Positions 1-12,385 of a stretch of DNA of 64,000 bases are shown here, piece after piece (position 1 is the first letter of the stretch; each line of letters starts with the position of its first letter). The translations under genes were made by a program, and so were the position numbers. The notes beneath the pieces were generated by a model. The model ran no database searches. It was not told the DNA's origin and worked only from the letters and a program-made list of their open reading frames with translations. Source of the DNA: Lates calcarifer (lineage: Eukaryota > Chordata > Actinopteri > Centropomidae); contig NC_066852.1 in NCBI RefSeq assembly GCF_001640805.2, positions 5,688,194 to 5,752,193 on the forward strand, given 5' to 3'.

Positions 1-1960
1 CTACTATTCTCAGTAGTAGTAGTTTGTGATTTGATTCCACCGGTTCTGTAGAGATAAAACACTTTTCAACATTTTATATGTTGACAATGACTTTTTTTGT
101 TTGATATTTCTAACTATACAGTTTAAATCATAAACTGACAGACTCTAGTCTTTATTTTTCTCTGACCAAAGCTCACCTCAACATTTTTGTAGAACTAGCA
201 ACTCAATCAGCTGTGTCCTGTACAACACCACTGTCTGACTACGACAACTGATAAAAGCGCTGCAGCTCATGTCTAATGTGGCAACAAGGCAATAAAGGAC
301 AGTGCTGGAGTGATGGACATGAAGAGAGAAACAGACGAGAGGCAGCCCGAGGCCTTTAAACACTTCTGGGAGAGAGAGGAGAGGTGAGGGGAAGTCAAAC
401 AGAACAAGAGCAACACTGATGAAACTAAGCTAATGTGCCGTGACCACGAAGGGGGAGGTGGGGTCTGTGGTTTGTCTGTTACCACAGCAACTAGCATCAT
501 CATATGCTGTCTGATTAAGTGACTAGATAAATGCTTGAGCTTCTGTACCAAATGAAGGGGAGAATATTTGTTTCTGAGAGAGAGTACTGTGAGTGTTTAC
601 ACTTGTGTGGGGGACTTATTTTTGTCTGCTGCTCCTCTCCAGAGACACTGTCAGTGACATAGCACGTAGGGACTTCAGTGTTTCTCCTCAGGGACAACTT
701 TGTCCTTTGTCCAAAGGTACACTGGACTTCTTATAATGAGGACTGAACCTTTGTCCAGTAACCTTTTACTGGACAGTGTCTCTGCCCAGCTCACCACTTT
801 ATGAAAATTTGGCACCAGAAAAGAAGAATTTTGCTTTATATGTTCATGGTATGATAACTGCTGATTTTTGGACATCCCAATCCTCCAGTCCCAATCCAGC
901 TTCTCATAGATGAGGATTGGCTGTGTTTTTTTTCTTTTTGGTTGGACAAAATATGTAAATCATCACCTAGGGCTCTGAAACTTTTCCTCTACTATCTGCC
1001 ATTTTATAGCAGAGCAACCATTTTAAGTGTTTTAAGCATTATTGTGAAAGAGATGCAACAAAGGAGTCAAACCAGGAGCACTGTGTTTTATGGTCGGCTA
1101 CTTAACCTCAGCTACAGGTATGCCCCTTACAGCAGATGAGTTTATTAGGCTATTGGACAAATAATCAACAGATTAATCTGAAACAGCAGTATTTGTTGTT
1201 TGCTGCCCAAAAAACTAGTGAAACTAGTGTAACAATACCTTCAAATAAGCCAACGTGTGAATAATATTGTATGAGTGTTCTATTAAGGCAGGAGACAGTG
1301 GTGTATTCAATTCACTGCAGTCCGAACCCATTTATTTGCTATAATATTTCATTGGTTGTTATGTTGTATGTGCCAGCCTCACAGTCTTTCTGATCAATCA
1401 AGAATTAATTTCATTTCAATTCACAATTGTCTATAATTGAATTTACTAAATCAAAACTCTGATCACTCTCATCAGCTATATGATCCTCAAATCCTGCAGT
1501 CATACACTGTGCAACATCAGAGACACAACAAACAAAGAGCAAAGAAATGGAATGTTTTACAGCTTCAAACTTTTTCTACACTATTGCAGTAGTTTTTCTA
1601 AGTTTATCTAATTTTATGCTCTTGAGCATAAGAAATTGTATTAAAGCCTGACCTTTAAAATACCAGTTATCTGTAATACTGTGTGTACACATGCACTGAA
1701 TGTGTGCATGTCTCAAGGTGAACAGGGCCCTCGTGCCTGTAGAATCAGACACCAACAAATTGCACAAAATTGCTATGAGCATCAACTGCATACTTCCAAA
1801 GGCTTGATACTTGATTACAAAAAAAATCAACATACCTGTGTAATAACACGTAAGTCCACATATGTACCATATATATCAGTTTTTCCACCACTGCCTTCAC
1901 ATTTTTTAAGTCTGATGTTTATATTTAACAGTTATAATAATATCTGCAGGTGGTCCTTAC
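1..1960. other. igsf9b intron 3 (partial)
   Basis: This is AT-rich intronic DNA running off the left edge. On the minus strand I found no exon-like segment with splice sites and no Ig-like translation; the small ORFs are short and low-complexity. No identifiable repeat was recognised apart from simple AT-rich patches. Confidence 0.6.
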
Positions 1961-2107
1961 CATTGACGGTTAGATGCACCCAGCTACCATTGTGGAAGGT
2001 GTCATACTGCTGTTCCAGCATCAGCACCTTACACTCATACCAGCCCTGGTCGTCTGAACGCACATTCTCTATCCGCAGGGAGGACTTGCCATGCAGACTG
2101 GCCCGGC
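1961..2107 (-). CDS. igsf9b: igsf9b coding exon 3: C-terminal half of Ig domain 1
   Basis: This 147-nt exon begins in phase 1 (acceptor TTGGCCAG|GCCGG) and encodes RASLHGKSSLRIENVRSDDQ, then GWYECKVLMLEQQYDTFHNG, then SWVHLTVN. It supplies the L-R-I E-strand, the DDQGWYEC motif with the F-strand Cys that pairs with the Cys in exon 2, and the G-strand, completing the first Ig domain. The donor ATG|GTAAGGACC is at 1955-1960. After three exons the message has encoded about 134 residues. The second Ig domain and everything after it lie beyond the left edge; nothing resembling the next exon was seen in 1-1950. Confidence 0.93.
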
Positions 2108-3523
2108 CTGGCCAAGAGAGACAGAGATGTAGTGTCAGCAGGAAGGGACACAGAGGTGAGAAGGACGGGTGGATTGAATTTAATGAAGGAAATGAAGGGA
2201 AGGCAGGAAAAGGTGAGAGGCGAATGAACAAAGAGAAGAGAGAAGAGAAACACCAGATGAATGTTAAAGAGAGAATCAACCTTTGAACAGTTCAGATATA
2301 AATATGCAGGGATCACTGAGTACACTGTGGTGCGTTAGTGTGGGTGTCTCTGGGTAACATCACAGTACATAAGACCTGTTTCTAAACAGAGGCACTGCAG
2401 CAGCGTTAATGTGCAACACAACATCAAAGTAGGATACCAACTGCAGTTGTATATGCACAGTGAAATCTGTCACTTAAGCCTCAGTGCGGCTGAAATGTCC
2501 TCATCTCCATGTGTGGCGGTCTATTTTGGAGAGGCACTGAGGCAAGGACAGGTCATTACTTCCTTTGAGGAGAGGGAAGTGGCCAACATGACAACATGAC
2601 AACAGAAAACCCTCAGGGTTACACAGGAGTCACAGTCCGTCAGAAGAGATATCGGCTTTTGACTTGGGAAGCACAGAATCAGGGATAGCTGCATTTTACT
2701 TTTACAGATCAAAAGCTGAAAGAGGGGGATTGATGATGTTGCTCGGGGCAATCTGGCAACTACATCATAACAGATGGCGACTGGCAATAAGGGCTAAACA
2801 AAGTGCTTTCAGGGAGCACACACTGGTTCAAAATGTTAGCATTATCAAAGCCTAGCTATCCCTCATTAATCCCCTCACTCTCTGCTATCCTCTCCACTTT
2901 GTGGGTATTCCTGACTAATTTTTTGTTTGCCTCCCTAAATCCCCGCTTTAGGATGACACACCAGGTAAATATATGAGCTGCACTGGTGGCTGTCTCTGTG
3001 AGTTAAGGTAGAGAGTCAAAGTGGTGTTTGTTCCCCAGCCTGTGTGTTTATGTGAGTATGTGTGAGGTGTGTGAGTATGTGTGTGTCCTGGTTAGGCTAT
3101 TTATACATCAGATTATATTTGTCCAGCTTCCAACCATGTCTGTCTCCTCTCTTGCCTAACTGGAAGGAACTGTGAAAGAGACTCTGTTACTTACTGACTG
3201 TGAACTATGTATTTAATATATACTGTATACAATATCTGTGGATCTTTCACTATCCACTTGTTCATACAGCGATCTGCTCTTTGATTCCACTTCCATTTCT
3301 CTTTGCTTGAGAGTAAACAATCTGTCCTGACAGTTTACTGGATGTCCTTTTTGGATTTGATGCATTCAAGTATTAAGCACCATGCATAAGTGTTTCTGTA
3401 TAAACACAGGGTACTATTCTGACCTTCACCTTCAAGTATGAAAGCACAGTGGTGCTTAATTTTGGCATATACTCCTTACTGCACCATGCTGCAATGTATT
3501 TATGTATATTAAGATATATTTCA

Positions 3524-3642
3524 TGGGGTGTCCTAATAGCCAAATGGTTGGGGCGCATACCACATGGGCCTTAGTTCTCTGAGACTCCAGATCCGCTCGG
3601 ACCTTTACTGCATGTCACTCTCCTACTACTAAATTTAAAAAA
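3524..3642 (+). mobile_element. tRNA-derived SINE fragment with perfect 13-bp target duplication
   Basis: The unit begins GGGGTGTCCTAATAGCCAAA (tRNA-like head), continues through CAGATCCGCTCGGACCTTTA and CTGCATGTCACTCTCCTAC, and ends in an A-run. It is flanked by exact copies of AAGATATATTTCA at 3511-3523 and 3643-3655, the target-site duplication expected from LINE-mediated retrotransposition. The CTGCATGTCA-TCTC motif is typical of a SINE common in percomorph fish. The B-box is degraded, so the copy is not expected to be transcribed. Confidence 0.75.
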
Positions 3643-3705
3643 AAGATATATTTCACAAAAAAGTACAGAAAATAACAGCAGTTTGAATAATGCAAATCAG
3701 CCATC

Positions 3706-4754
3706 TGCAGCGGCTTCAAAAAGTATTCAGACCCAATCACTTGTGTCGAAGGTTTCATTGTAAATGGATAAAATTACCATTTTCAATTGATTAACAGTCA
3801 ATAACACCTAAGCACTTTATGATTTGATAGTGGGTTTCAAGTCTGGGCTTTAGCTGGGCCACTCCAGCTTTGTCTTGTATGTTTTGGGTTATTGTCTACT
3901 GAAAGGTGAAGCATCGCCCCAGGATGTGTGCACTCTGAAGTAGATTTCTTTCAAGGGCCTTTCTGTATTCGGCTGCATTCAGTCTCCCCATTTCTGCCAC
4001 TGAGAAGCACCCCCACTGCATGATACTGCCACCACCGTGCTTCACCATAGGGATGGTCTAGGCCAGATGATAAGCAGCGCATGGTGTTCACCAAGTTTAT
4101 TGTTTGGAATTGTGGAGCTGGAGTTGTCTTCCTTCTAGCCACTCTACCGTAAAAGCATGATTGATGGAGTTGCTGAGATTGTCAGACATCTGGCAGGTTC
4201 TCCCATCTCTGCAGAGGACTTCTGAAGCGCTGTTAGACTGATTGTTGTGTTCTGGGTCACTTCTGACCAAGGCCCTTGCCCAGTTACTCAATTTGGCCAG
4301 ACAGAAAATTGGTCCTGGTGGTTTCAGACTTCTTCCATTTCACAATTATTGTGGCCACTGTGCTGCTGGGAACACGCAAAAATTATTTTATACCCTTGCC
4401 CTGCCTGACAACACAATTTGATCATGGAGATCTACAGAGAGTTTGTTGGGTGTCACAGTTTGGTTTTTGTCCTGAGATGCGGTGCAACTTGTTGTACCTT
4501 GTATACATATGTATGTGCTGTGGTTCTAGACACATCCCAATGATAATTAGAAGAAATAGAAAGCACCTGACCACAACCTGGGGTGCCACAGCAAAGGGTC
4601 TGAATACCTTAGTAAATTAAAAATAATAATAAAAAATAGTGTTTTCACTTTGTCATTATGTGTTATTGACTGTAGATTTACAACTTAATCTACAGCTCAA
4701 AAAAAAAAGAGTATAAAAAGTGGAGGGCTCTAACTACTTTTTAAGGGCACTGTA
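3706..4754 (-). mobile_element. Decayed Tc1-like transposon (antisense)
   Basis: The left end carries GGCTTCAAAAAGTATTCAGACC and the right end TTTTTAAGGGCACTGTA, typical of the fish Tc1 terminus that ends CACTGTA. On the minus strand, 3950-4100 translates to pieces of the Tc1 signature HGGGSIM-WGCFS (here GEARWWQYHAVGVLLSGRNG in a shifted frame). 4130-4320 resembles the antisense 5' coding part, and 4590-4700 resembles the subterminal region (GGGTCTGAATACC, then an AT-rich stretch). It is shorter than an intact element (about 1.05 kb against about 1.6 kb) and riddled with stops, so it is an old internally deleted copy. Confidence 0.8.
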
Positions 4755-7700
4755 TATCTGTGCCTGTACCTAATAATTAAAACCAAATCAATTTGGATTC
4801 ATACACCTTTATTGAAAGCTTCATTTTCAGTGGTAATTTGTCTATACCTCTCATATGCATTGTATGTTTGTACGTTTAGCTGCTCACAAAATATACAAAA
4901 TAATGTAGTATTTTAAGTTTTTTATGATGGAAAACAAAAGATTTTAACAAAGATCATGCACTTTAAAGACAGTCCCTAACTTCAGCTTGTCAGTTTCTGT
5001 GTGCTGTCAAGTCACCGAGGTGTCAGGCTTCAATATCGGAGTAGGAGGTAAAAATAACAGCTGTGAAACATCAGATACTTTATCACTCCATCCTGCACTG
5101 TATAACACATCTGGTGAAAACTGGTGAAAACCTGAACCTCACTGAATGTTTGAATATCAAACTTAAAACTATCTCCATCTCTGTGTTTCTAGCCTTCTAT
5201 TTGTTTGCTTTTTGTCAAATCTGTGTTTGTAAAATGCTGCTGCTTGGCTGCCAATATTTCTTGTTCACACTGTACAGAAGGCAACCATTAGCTTTCTTTG
5301 ATACTGTAGAAAAAATTTTAATCTAATTTGAATTTTGAAAATTCTTATGTTACTTATATCTGTTTAAAGCACATTATCTGGACATTTCCAAATAATGCAT
5401 CTAGTCTCTAATGAAACAGTGCAGAGTGCAGGAGAGCCTATGAAACACAAACTCTTTTGCGTACAGTTTTCTGCACTTTACTAAGTGTATAATTATCAGT
5501 GATGGTCATAGTGGAAAAAGTTTCATCTTGTCAGTCAAAGATATCCTGGAAGGGGGATACAGCACCTGTATTTGGATTACCTCATATCTGTACAAAATTA
5601 AGATTCATCTTGACGACTGAACGGCTGACAAACTGTCACTGTGAGTAATTAATGAAAAACAGATGTTTGACAATGCAGGGAAAAATCTAACTCTGTATGA
5701 GCTATTATTTTCAGAGGTATCTTGTACAGATATTTATGTTTAGATGTATCTAATTAATCCACTACATGATTTTTGGAATCACCAGCTAAAACTTAATGTC
5801 TTCTAATGCACACTTAGAATTCAAAACTGCATTGATCTAACCTATTTGTCTCATTTCTATTCTGTCTATTCTTTATAACTACATACAGGAAACAGAAATA
5901 TATACAACAATGTCAAACATCGTCATATACCACAACACTGATAATGACGTATATTATATTTACCACGAGTTGCTGACAGGTCACATGCTACTCAATTATC
6001 AATCATCATCTCTGGAGTGAGAACAAAACCAGTGCTGTGATACTTTCCATTCACTTTCTGCAGTGTTCACCAACTCTGACTACATTTTCAGCAGCTGGAA
6101 AGTGTCAATCTATTCTGGATTTGATGAAGTTTTACTCTTGTTTTCACACTACATTCACCTTACAGCCTGTGCTTATGCAAAAAGATGTCAAGAGGAAGTT
6201 TTATCATCATTCTAATGGCACCTGCATTGTGACGCATCAACAGCAAGGGTGATTAAAATTGTGACATTTCAGACACATTTCTCTGACACATAGCCCACTG
6301 CAAAAAAATGAATTTTCTACCAGTTGAACTTAAAGGCTGACATTATCCTGCATTTTTCTTTTTGTCCACAAATCCCATTAAATAACCAAAACCAACAAGG
6401 TGTTGGACCATCCCTCAATAATTTTTGACTTCCATACCCTGTCCATGGCACCTGGGCCCAAACCCATTGGTTTTTAGTGAAGACATAGTTCTTTAAATAC
6501 TATTCCATCCACTATTCAACATTATACTCTTGTAACATTTTGGACTCAAGATGAATAGTTAGTCAATGCAGTAGAAACCAGAAATACTGTCTTTTTAACA
6601 CTGTTCATTCTTCTTCCACAAGCTGCTCCTGTGTTCAGAAACATATCTAAGAGTCACTGGGAGATATCATTTGACAAAGGAAAAACAAAGTCCCCCTTCA
6701 GAAAATATATGAATGCTTCATCTGAGATCTTCAAACTTTCCCACTGGGCTCCATCCTGTCTCTTACCATTCTTCTTCATCTACTGATATGTGACTTCTAA
6801 AAAATATTCCAGACCATCTACCTAACTTTAATTTGATCTGCTGATTAATGGCTCCTCAACTTTAATGAGAAGACCTCTCTCAAGCAAACCTGGTTATTAG
6901 CACATCAGTACAGAGATGAACACTTCTCAGAATGAAGACTAACCAAAAACATGAGCAGAATTGTCATATCACACACAGCAAATCACAGATCTTTGTTGTC
7001 TTCCTTTGTTAGAAATCTGGATAATGAAACACAGGATTTGAGACACAGGACATCAGAGCTGGTTGACTACTTTATGGCAACAATTTACAGGAATCTCCAA
7101 GACATTTAGTGCATTTAGAAGAGTGATACACAAGGCTTTACTGTGGCTGAACAGTGCATCTTATCCGGATCATCTTTGTACCAGCCTTTTAGATTTGAAG
7201 CATGGATGATGTCATTACCATGCAATCCAGTCCTGGCAGATTATTATTTGAAACTATAGGGAGGAAGAGGAAGCCTACATGGAGCCTAATTCACAGCTAT
7301 GGTGCTTGTGGCTCTTATTTATTTAAGGAAAGCTAAACCATGCAGAAACATTTCATTGACTATCGCTTGAAAAAAATGGGCCAATTAGGTCCATTCTTTT
7401 ACTGTTATACCCTTTGGAGCAGTGACAGTGTGTCACTACATTGTTATTAAGCCCTGCAGAGGAATTTCCTCGTTAAAGGTTTTAATTCCATTCAATTCAT
7501 TAGCAGGGTTGTTTCACAGACACACATGAATCTCTGGGGAGGAGCCCTAATTTTTCAGGGCCAACAATCCTCTGTAACCTCTCACTGTACATCACAAGTC
7601 GTGGCCCCAAGCTTTCAGTTGAAACTGTACCAGGATTTTTTTTTTTTTTTGGCCAAAAAAAAGACTGGTTTACCATTATTATTTCTCCTAGCAACATATA

Positions 7701-8212
7701 GTATTTGAAATTCAGAGGATAATATTATTGTTATCAATGAAAATGTAAGTTGTGTTTTGTTGTCATTGTACTTACATGGTGATTCTCTAAACAGGAGCAT
7801 CTTTTTATTATTCAATATCAATTCTACACATGCTGTGTTTTTTTGTTTTTTAATTGTATTTTTCCATTTTGCATTTACAGTATTTTACACATAAAGCATC
7901 TTAGAGTCATCTAAACAACACAATAAAACGCTACCCAAACTGACAGCACATAAAAACGGGGAAGTGAGCAGTAAATTGAGGAGAACAGGTATGTGCTCAG
8001 TCAGATTACCACCTGAGTTTAACTGTGTGGAAAATGTGAAATAGTGCATTATCGCATTAGAAAATTGTGTCATTTTCTCATCTTGTATGTGTTCAAAGTA
8101 GTTGTTAGGGGTGTTGTTAATGGATGAAATTGGCTAAAATAAAGCTGATCAAATCCTGTTCTTTCCATTACTGTACTCTACTGCGTTACTCTTGGTGCCG
8201 CTTTCTGCCGGG

Positions 8213-8587
8213 TATAAGATAGAGCCAAGTGAAACCCCAGATTTAAACCATAAAGAACATCTGTGGAAACACCTGAAGATGACAGCTCATGCTTCCCATC
8301 TAATCTGACAGAGCCTCAGATGATCTGCCAGGAAGAATTGAACTGCCCAAATCCAGGTGTGCAAAGCTTGTACAGACTTACCCATGAAGACTTGAGCTGC
8401 AAGTTCTGCAAAAGCAGCTTCTACAGAGTACTGAATTAAGGGTCTCAATACTTTGAAATGAGGGATTTCAGCCCTTGATTTTTAATAAACTTGAAAAATT
8501 TAGATTGATGGGCAGAAATAGCAGTTTACAATTAAATCTACAACACAGTAAAGTGTGAAAAAAGTGAATACTTCCTGAGGGTACTGA
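8213..8587 (+). mobile_element. 3' remnant of a Tc1-like transposon
   Basis: The segment carries degraded versions of the Tc1 transposase C-terminal coding region (CCCCAGATTTAAACC for the PDLNP motif, then CATCTGTGGAAACACCTGAAG for the HLW-KLK part), followed by the non-coding 3' end and a terminus-like GTGAATACTTCCTGAGGGTAC. The reading frame is broken by stops. The left part of the element is missing or unrecognisable. Confidence 0.65.
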
Positions 8588-10283
8588 ATCCAAGCTACCA
8601 TGATAAGATATGTGAAAACTCCTTACACGTGTGACTAAAGTGAGAGAATCTATGTCACAGATATCCAAACCACTATAGAACAGTAATTCACTAAAGGACT
8701 ATGCACCAAATATTTTAACTGGTGGGAATTCTGAGTGATTGTTAACTAAAGCAAACACAAATATGTTATAGATTTAAGTGATTCAATTAATTGACAGATA
8801 TTGTTAAGTGGGACAAGTGCCTGGCAAATCCCAGTCAATATTCTTGTCAATGGTTCAGATCGAAAAAAGTGCAGACTGATCAATAGATTTTTTTAAAGTG
8901 ATCAAAATTTTTATTTAATTATTTGTTCAGTTCACAGTTGGATTACACAGTGCATAACTGCCACAGAACTGTTCACACAATAATGATACAAGTGAACAGA
9001 ACAGTATCCCTAAGGCAGCAAAAGCAGCACTCAGCAGGACTTTTGTTCATTGCAGTAATTATGACACAAGTCCAGCTGTTCCTCCAGCCTTGTTCTGTTC
9101 AGTCAGTGTAGCCTCAGTTCTTGTCTCTTTTATCTGCTTCCTGCAGTCAACACATGGCAGTCTGTCACAGAGCTCCACTCCTCATGACTGGCATTAACTG
9201 TGATAACATAAGAGGACGTTGCTTCTGCTGCGGGTTGACACGCTACAACTGCAATAGTGTTCATCAAAGGCAATGTTGCTGAAATACTGTAGGCTGTACA
9301 GACTCTTGAATGTTTTATATGTATTTGTCTTTTTCAAGTATGAGCCCCACACAACAATGTCTGCTTGTATTGGTTTTATGATTCGTATTCAACTAGGCGA
9401 GCTAATTTAAATGTGAGCCCAAAATATTCTGCATAACTTTGACAGAAAAGGGGCAAAGCAGATTTATTAGCTTCAGAAAATGTCAGTTGGGGTAAGTCAT
9501 TTTCAAATGTCACCATTCTTCTGGACCAGCTAAGAGATCGTCCACATTGATTGGGGACATTCAACAGTGTAATCTGGGACTTCCTTCTATTTCTTTATTT
9601 TTTTCTTTGTTCCTCCATTTCCATTTTTCATCTGGAAAGTTTCATCTTTTCTATTGCTTTCCTCCTGCCAGAGCTATCCTGTCTATCAATGTATGTCTGT
9701 CTCTTCCTCTCTTCACTTTCTCATGAAAATGTCTTATATTTGGCCTGCCATTTTCACTCCTTCCTGTTTTGTCCTTCCTCCTCTCTACAGAAAATAAGAC
9801 AAAGGTTTGTTTGAGACCAAGGACAGATGAGTGTCTAGGAAACAGTGCCCTGTGGTTGGCTCGACTCATTAACCCGCAACATCTAAAGAGGACACAATGT
9901 AAGCCTCTATGTATCTCAGCAGCTCTGACTATGACCTGTGACTTTATCCCATGACATAATTTTATGGTCACACTGAAGCACAGTGGGAGGTTGGCGTCAG
10001 TCTGCATCCGGCTATAGACCTACAGATATTTCAGTGCTGCACTTTGAAACAAAGAGATAAATCATCGACTTACTAAAGGCTAAAGCCTGTGATGTGTCTG
10101 TTGGACTGGAAAATGGAAAATGCAGCAAGTTAAGACAGTAACGGGAGACTGAGCAGAGGTGGAGTGTCCTTTAAGACTAATTGAATGTTGATACATACGG
10201 TAACAAAAGTATTAACTGCATATCATATTTTCAAAACTTTAATACCATCCAGCAATACATGATTCACACAAACATTATTTACT

Positions 10284-10345
10284 ATACCAGTGGCTACAAG
10301 AAGTATTCAGACCCCTTCTGTTTTGCACACTTTATTGCGTTAACT
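10284..10345. mobile_element. Solitary Tc1-like terminal fragment
   Basis: A short stretch starting at a TA: CAGTGGCTACAAGAAGTATTC, then AGACCCCTTCTGTTTTGCACAC. This is the outer end of the same Tc1-like family as at 3706 and 35777. No transposase or second end was found nearby. Confidence 0.55.
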
Positions 10346-12124
10346 ACCATCTTGACTACAGTCTGACTGTAATGTTAACATGCTAACAGACTTAATGATG
10401 TAATTGCTGCCTTCTATAGGGACTTTGGATTGCATTCACATCCTACTGCTCTTTATACTGTGGTTAGGAGTCTGTAAGCATAGCCTCTGAAATTCAGCTT
10501 TCTTTCCTGTCAGTGATCTAATCAATGAAGACAAAGTGTGTGAGGATGCAGAGAGATTATACAAAGTTTCTGTATTTTTGCCTCCATCTTTTAGTCTGTC
10601 AGACTATTCTTCTTCCTGCTGCAGGAGGCAGGTGGGATAAGGAGTGTAAAGGACACTTTAAAAAGAAACAATTTCCTAGATCTGATGCAGACGATGGACA
10701 ATCAATCAGCTGGCTTTCAAACAGATCTGGAGATTAGTATATAATGGCAAAAGGTTTCTAATTAGGGTAACCCTATTTTTTGACCACATTTCTATATTTA
10801 CAACTTCAGACATGTTACCACAGCATATATCGATATATATATAGATATATATATAACTACTATGTAGTTATATAGTCTCTTGTATTTGAGAAAATGGGAC
10901 TTAGCTGTAAGACCAAGTCTTTTGTAATACAAATCCTATCACGTAAGTAAATGATGACCACAGTAATATCTTCTCTTTATCTAATCTAACTACAAATCAA
11001 AGTGTCCAAACAAAATCCTCAAAGCTGTGCTTGATCAGATAATCACCACACAAAAGCATCTGAGAAACAGTGTGTGGAAGTGTTAATTACCAACAAAGAT
11101 ATGACTGTTTGTCAAGTTCATATTAAAAAACAGTAGTTATCAATCTATAACAACAAAAACATATCTGAGGACTCACCTGTTATCTCCAGAGTAACCAAGC
11201 AAGAATGGAGTAAATGTCAAATGTTCAACCTCACCTGACTACCGTCTGACACGTAGTGCAGGTGACAACACACACGAAACTGTAAGCTCATTTTTTTAGT
11301 GTGGTTCAAACAACAGGGAAGCTTAAGGGAACACATCTTTCTCCCCAAAGACATTTTTGATCAGTCTTGTATTCAGCAGGCCAACAGTTCATATGTTAAA
11401 CTCTGAGTAGCTCCTAATGAATTCTGAGAGGAGGTAAGGGCCCCCCTGTGTAACAACAACCACTTATCAGTTACAGTCCTGGAGGACAGACAGAAGTTTT
11501 CACTGATCATGTGTTTGTTCGCTTGTTATTTATTCACTAAGGTGTGCATGTGCTGAGATGTATACCAATAATTCTTGCTTTTAACACAGTGAATGGTTTT
11601 GTTATTTCATCTCAGGGTAGTATTTGCATTTGTGTTCTCATTTAATGTTCTTACTCAGTGGGCTTTATTGTTATGTTGGGTGTTTACACAGCAATTCCCT
11701 TAATGTGATACAATCTTCTGCTATGAAAGACAGTAAAAGTAACTTTGACTAAATGGAAAGATACTCTCTAACCACTGACAGATAGACATCAGTGGCCACA
11801 CATTATGTAACACTAACTGCTCACTGTATCTAAGACTCACCTGTCAAATTTTTGAAAAAGTGAGATCAGAGTTCATTTTATGGCTCAGGATGAACATATT
11901 TTAGAACATATCTTAGACAGGGATTCCAATGATGATTAGTCAAATTAAAAAATATATACTGTATATATTAGTCTCAGCTATCACACTGAATCTATGATTC
12001 AAGCCTGTTTTCTGAATCTGAACCTGTTATTATTTATTACCTGTTGACTGAGTTATTGTGACTTTCTGCTCTCTGGCATCCTCAAGAAATCTCAATGTTG
12101 TAACTGGAACAAAGAAACAAGACC

Positions 12125-12385
12125 ATGGGACCATTTCACCAATTCTGGCATCCCTGTAATGGCTTCCTGATGCTTTTCAAATTGATTAAAAATCCTCTCT
12201 TATTGTTATGCCAAGATTTAGACTCGAACAGAATCAGGGCATTCAGCATTTTTTTAAATCACTTAAAAAAACATTTTTACAATCGCTCCTCAGTGATTTA
12301 TTCATAAGTTTCCATGATGAACGGTCGTATTGAAAAGGAAAAGCTATATTTTTGAAAAGTGCTATATGAATATAGTTTCTCATTA
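12125..12385 (+). mobile_element. Possible decayed non-LTR retrotransposon 3' end
   Basis: In one frame the segment reads HPCNGFLMLFKLIKNPLLLL, like the post-catalytic HWLPV-FRI-FKILLL region of L2/Rex-type fish reverse transcriptases. It is followed by LNHLKKHFYN (compare SFK-LK-HF) and a tail TTTTGAAAAGTGCTATATGAA resembling the GTGCTATA-AATAAA tails of such elements. The resemblance is partial and the sequence is degenerate. Confidence 0.4.

Noticed and set aside
1681..2286. 201-codon plus-strand ORF
   Set aside because: Antisense shadow of igsf9b exon 3 and adjacent purine-rich intron; no splice or start support.
7635..7665. T-run, GGCC, A-run palindrome
   Set aside because: Simple homopolymers around a 4-bp palindrome; no further structure.
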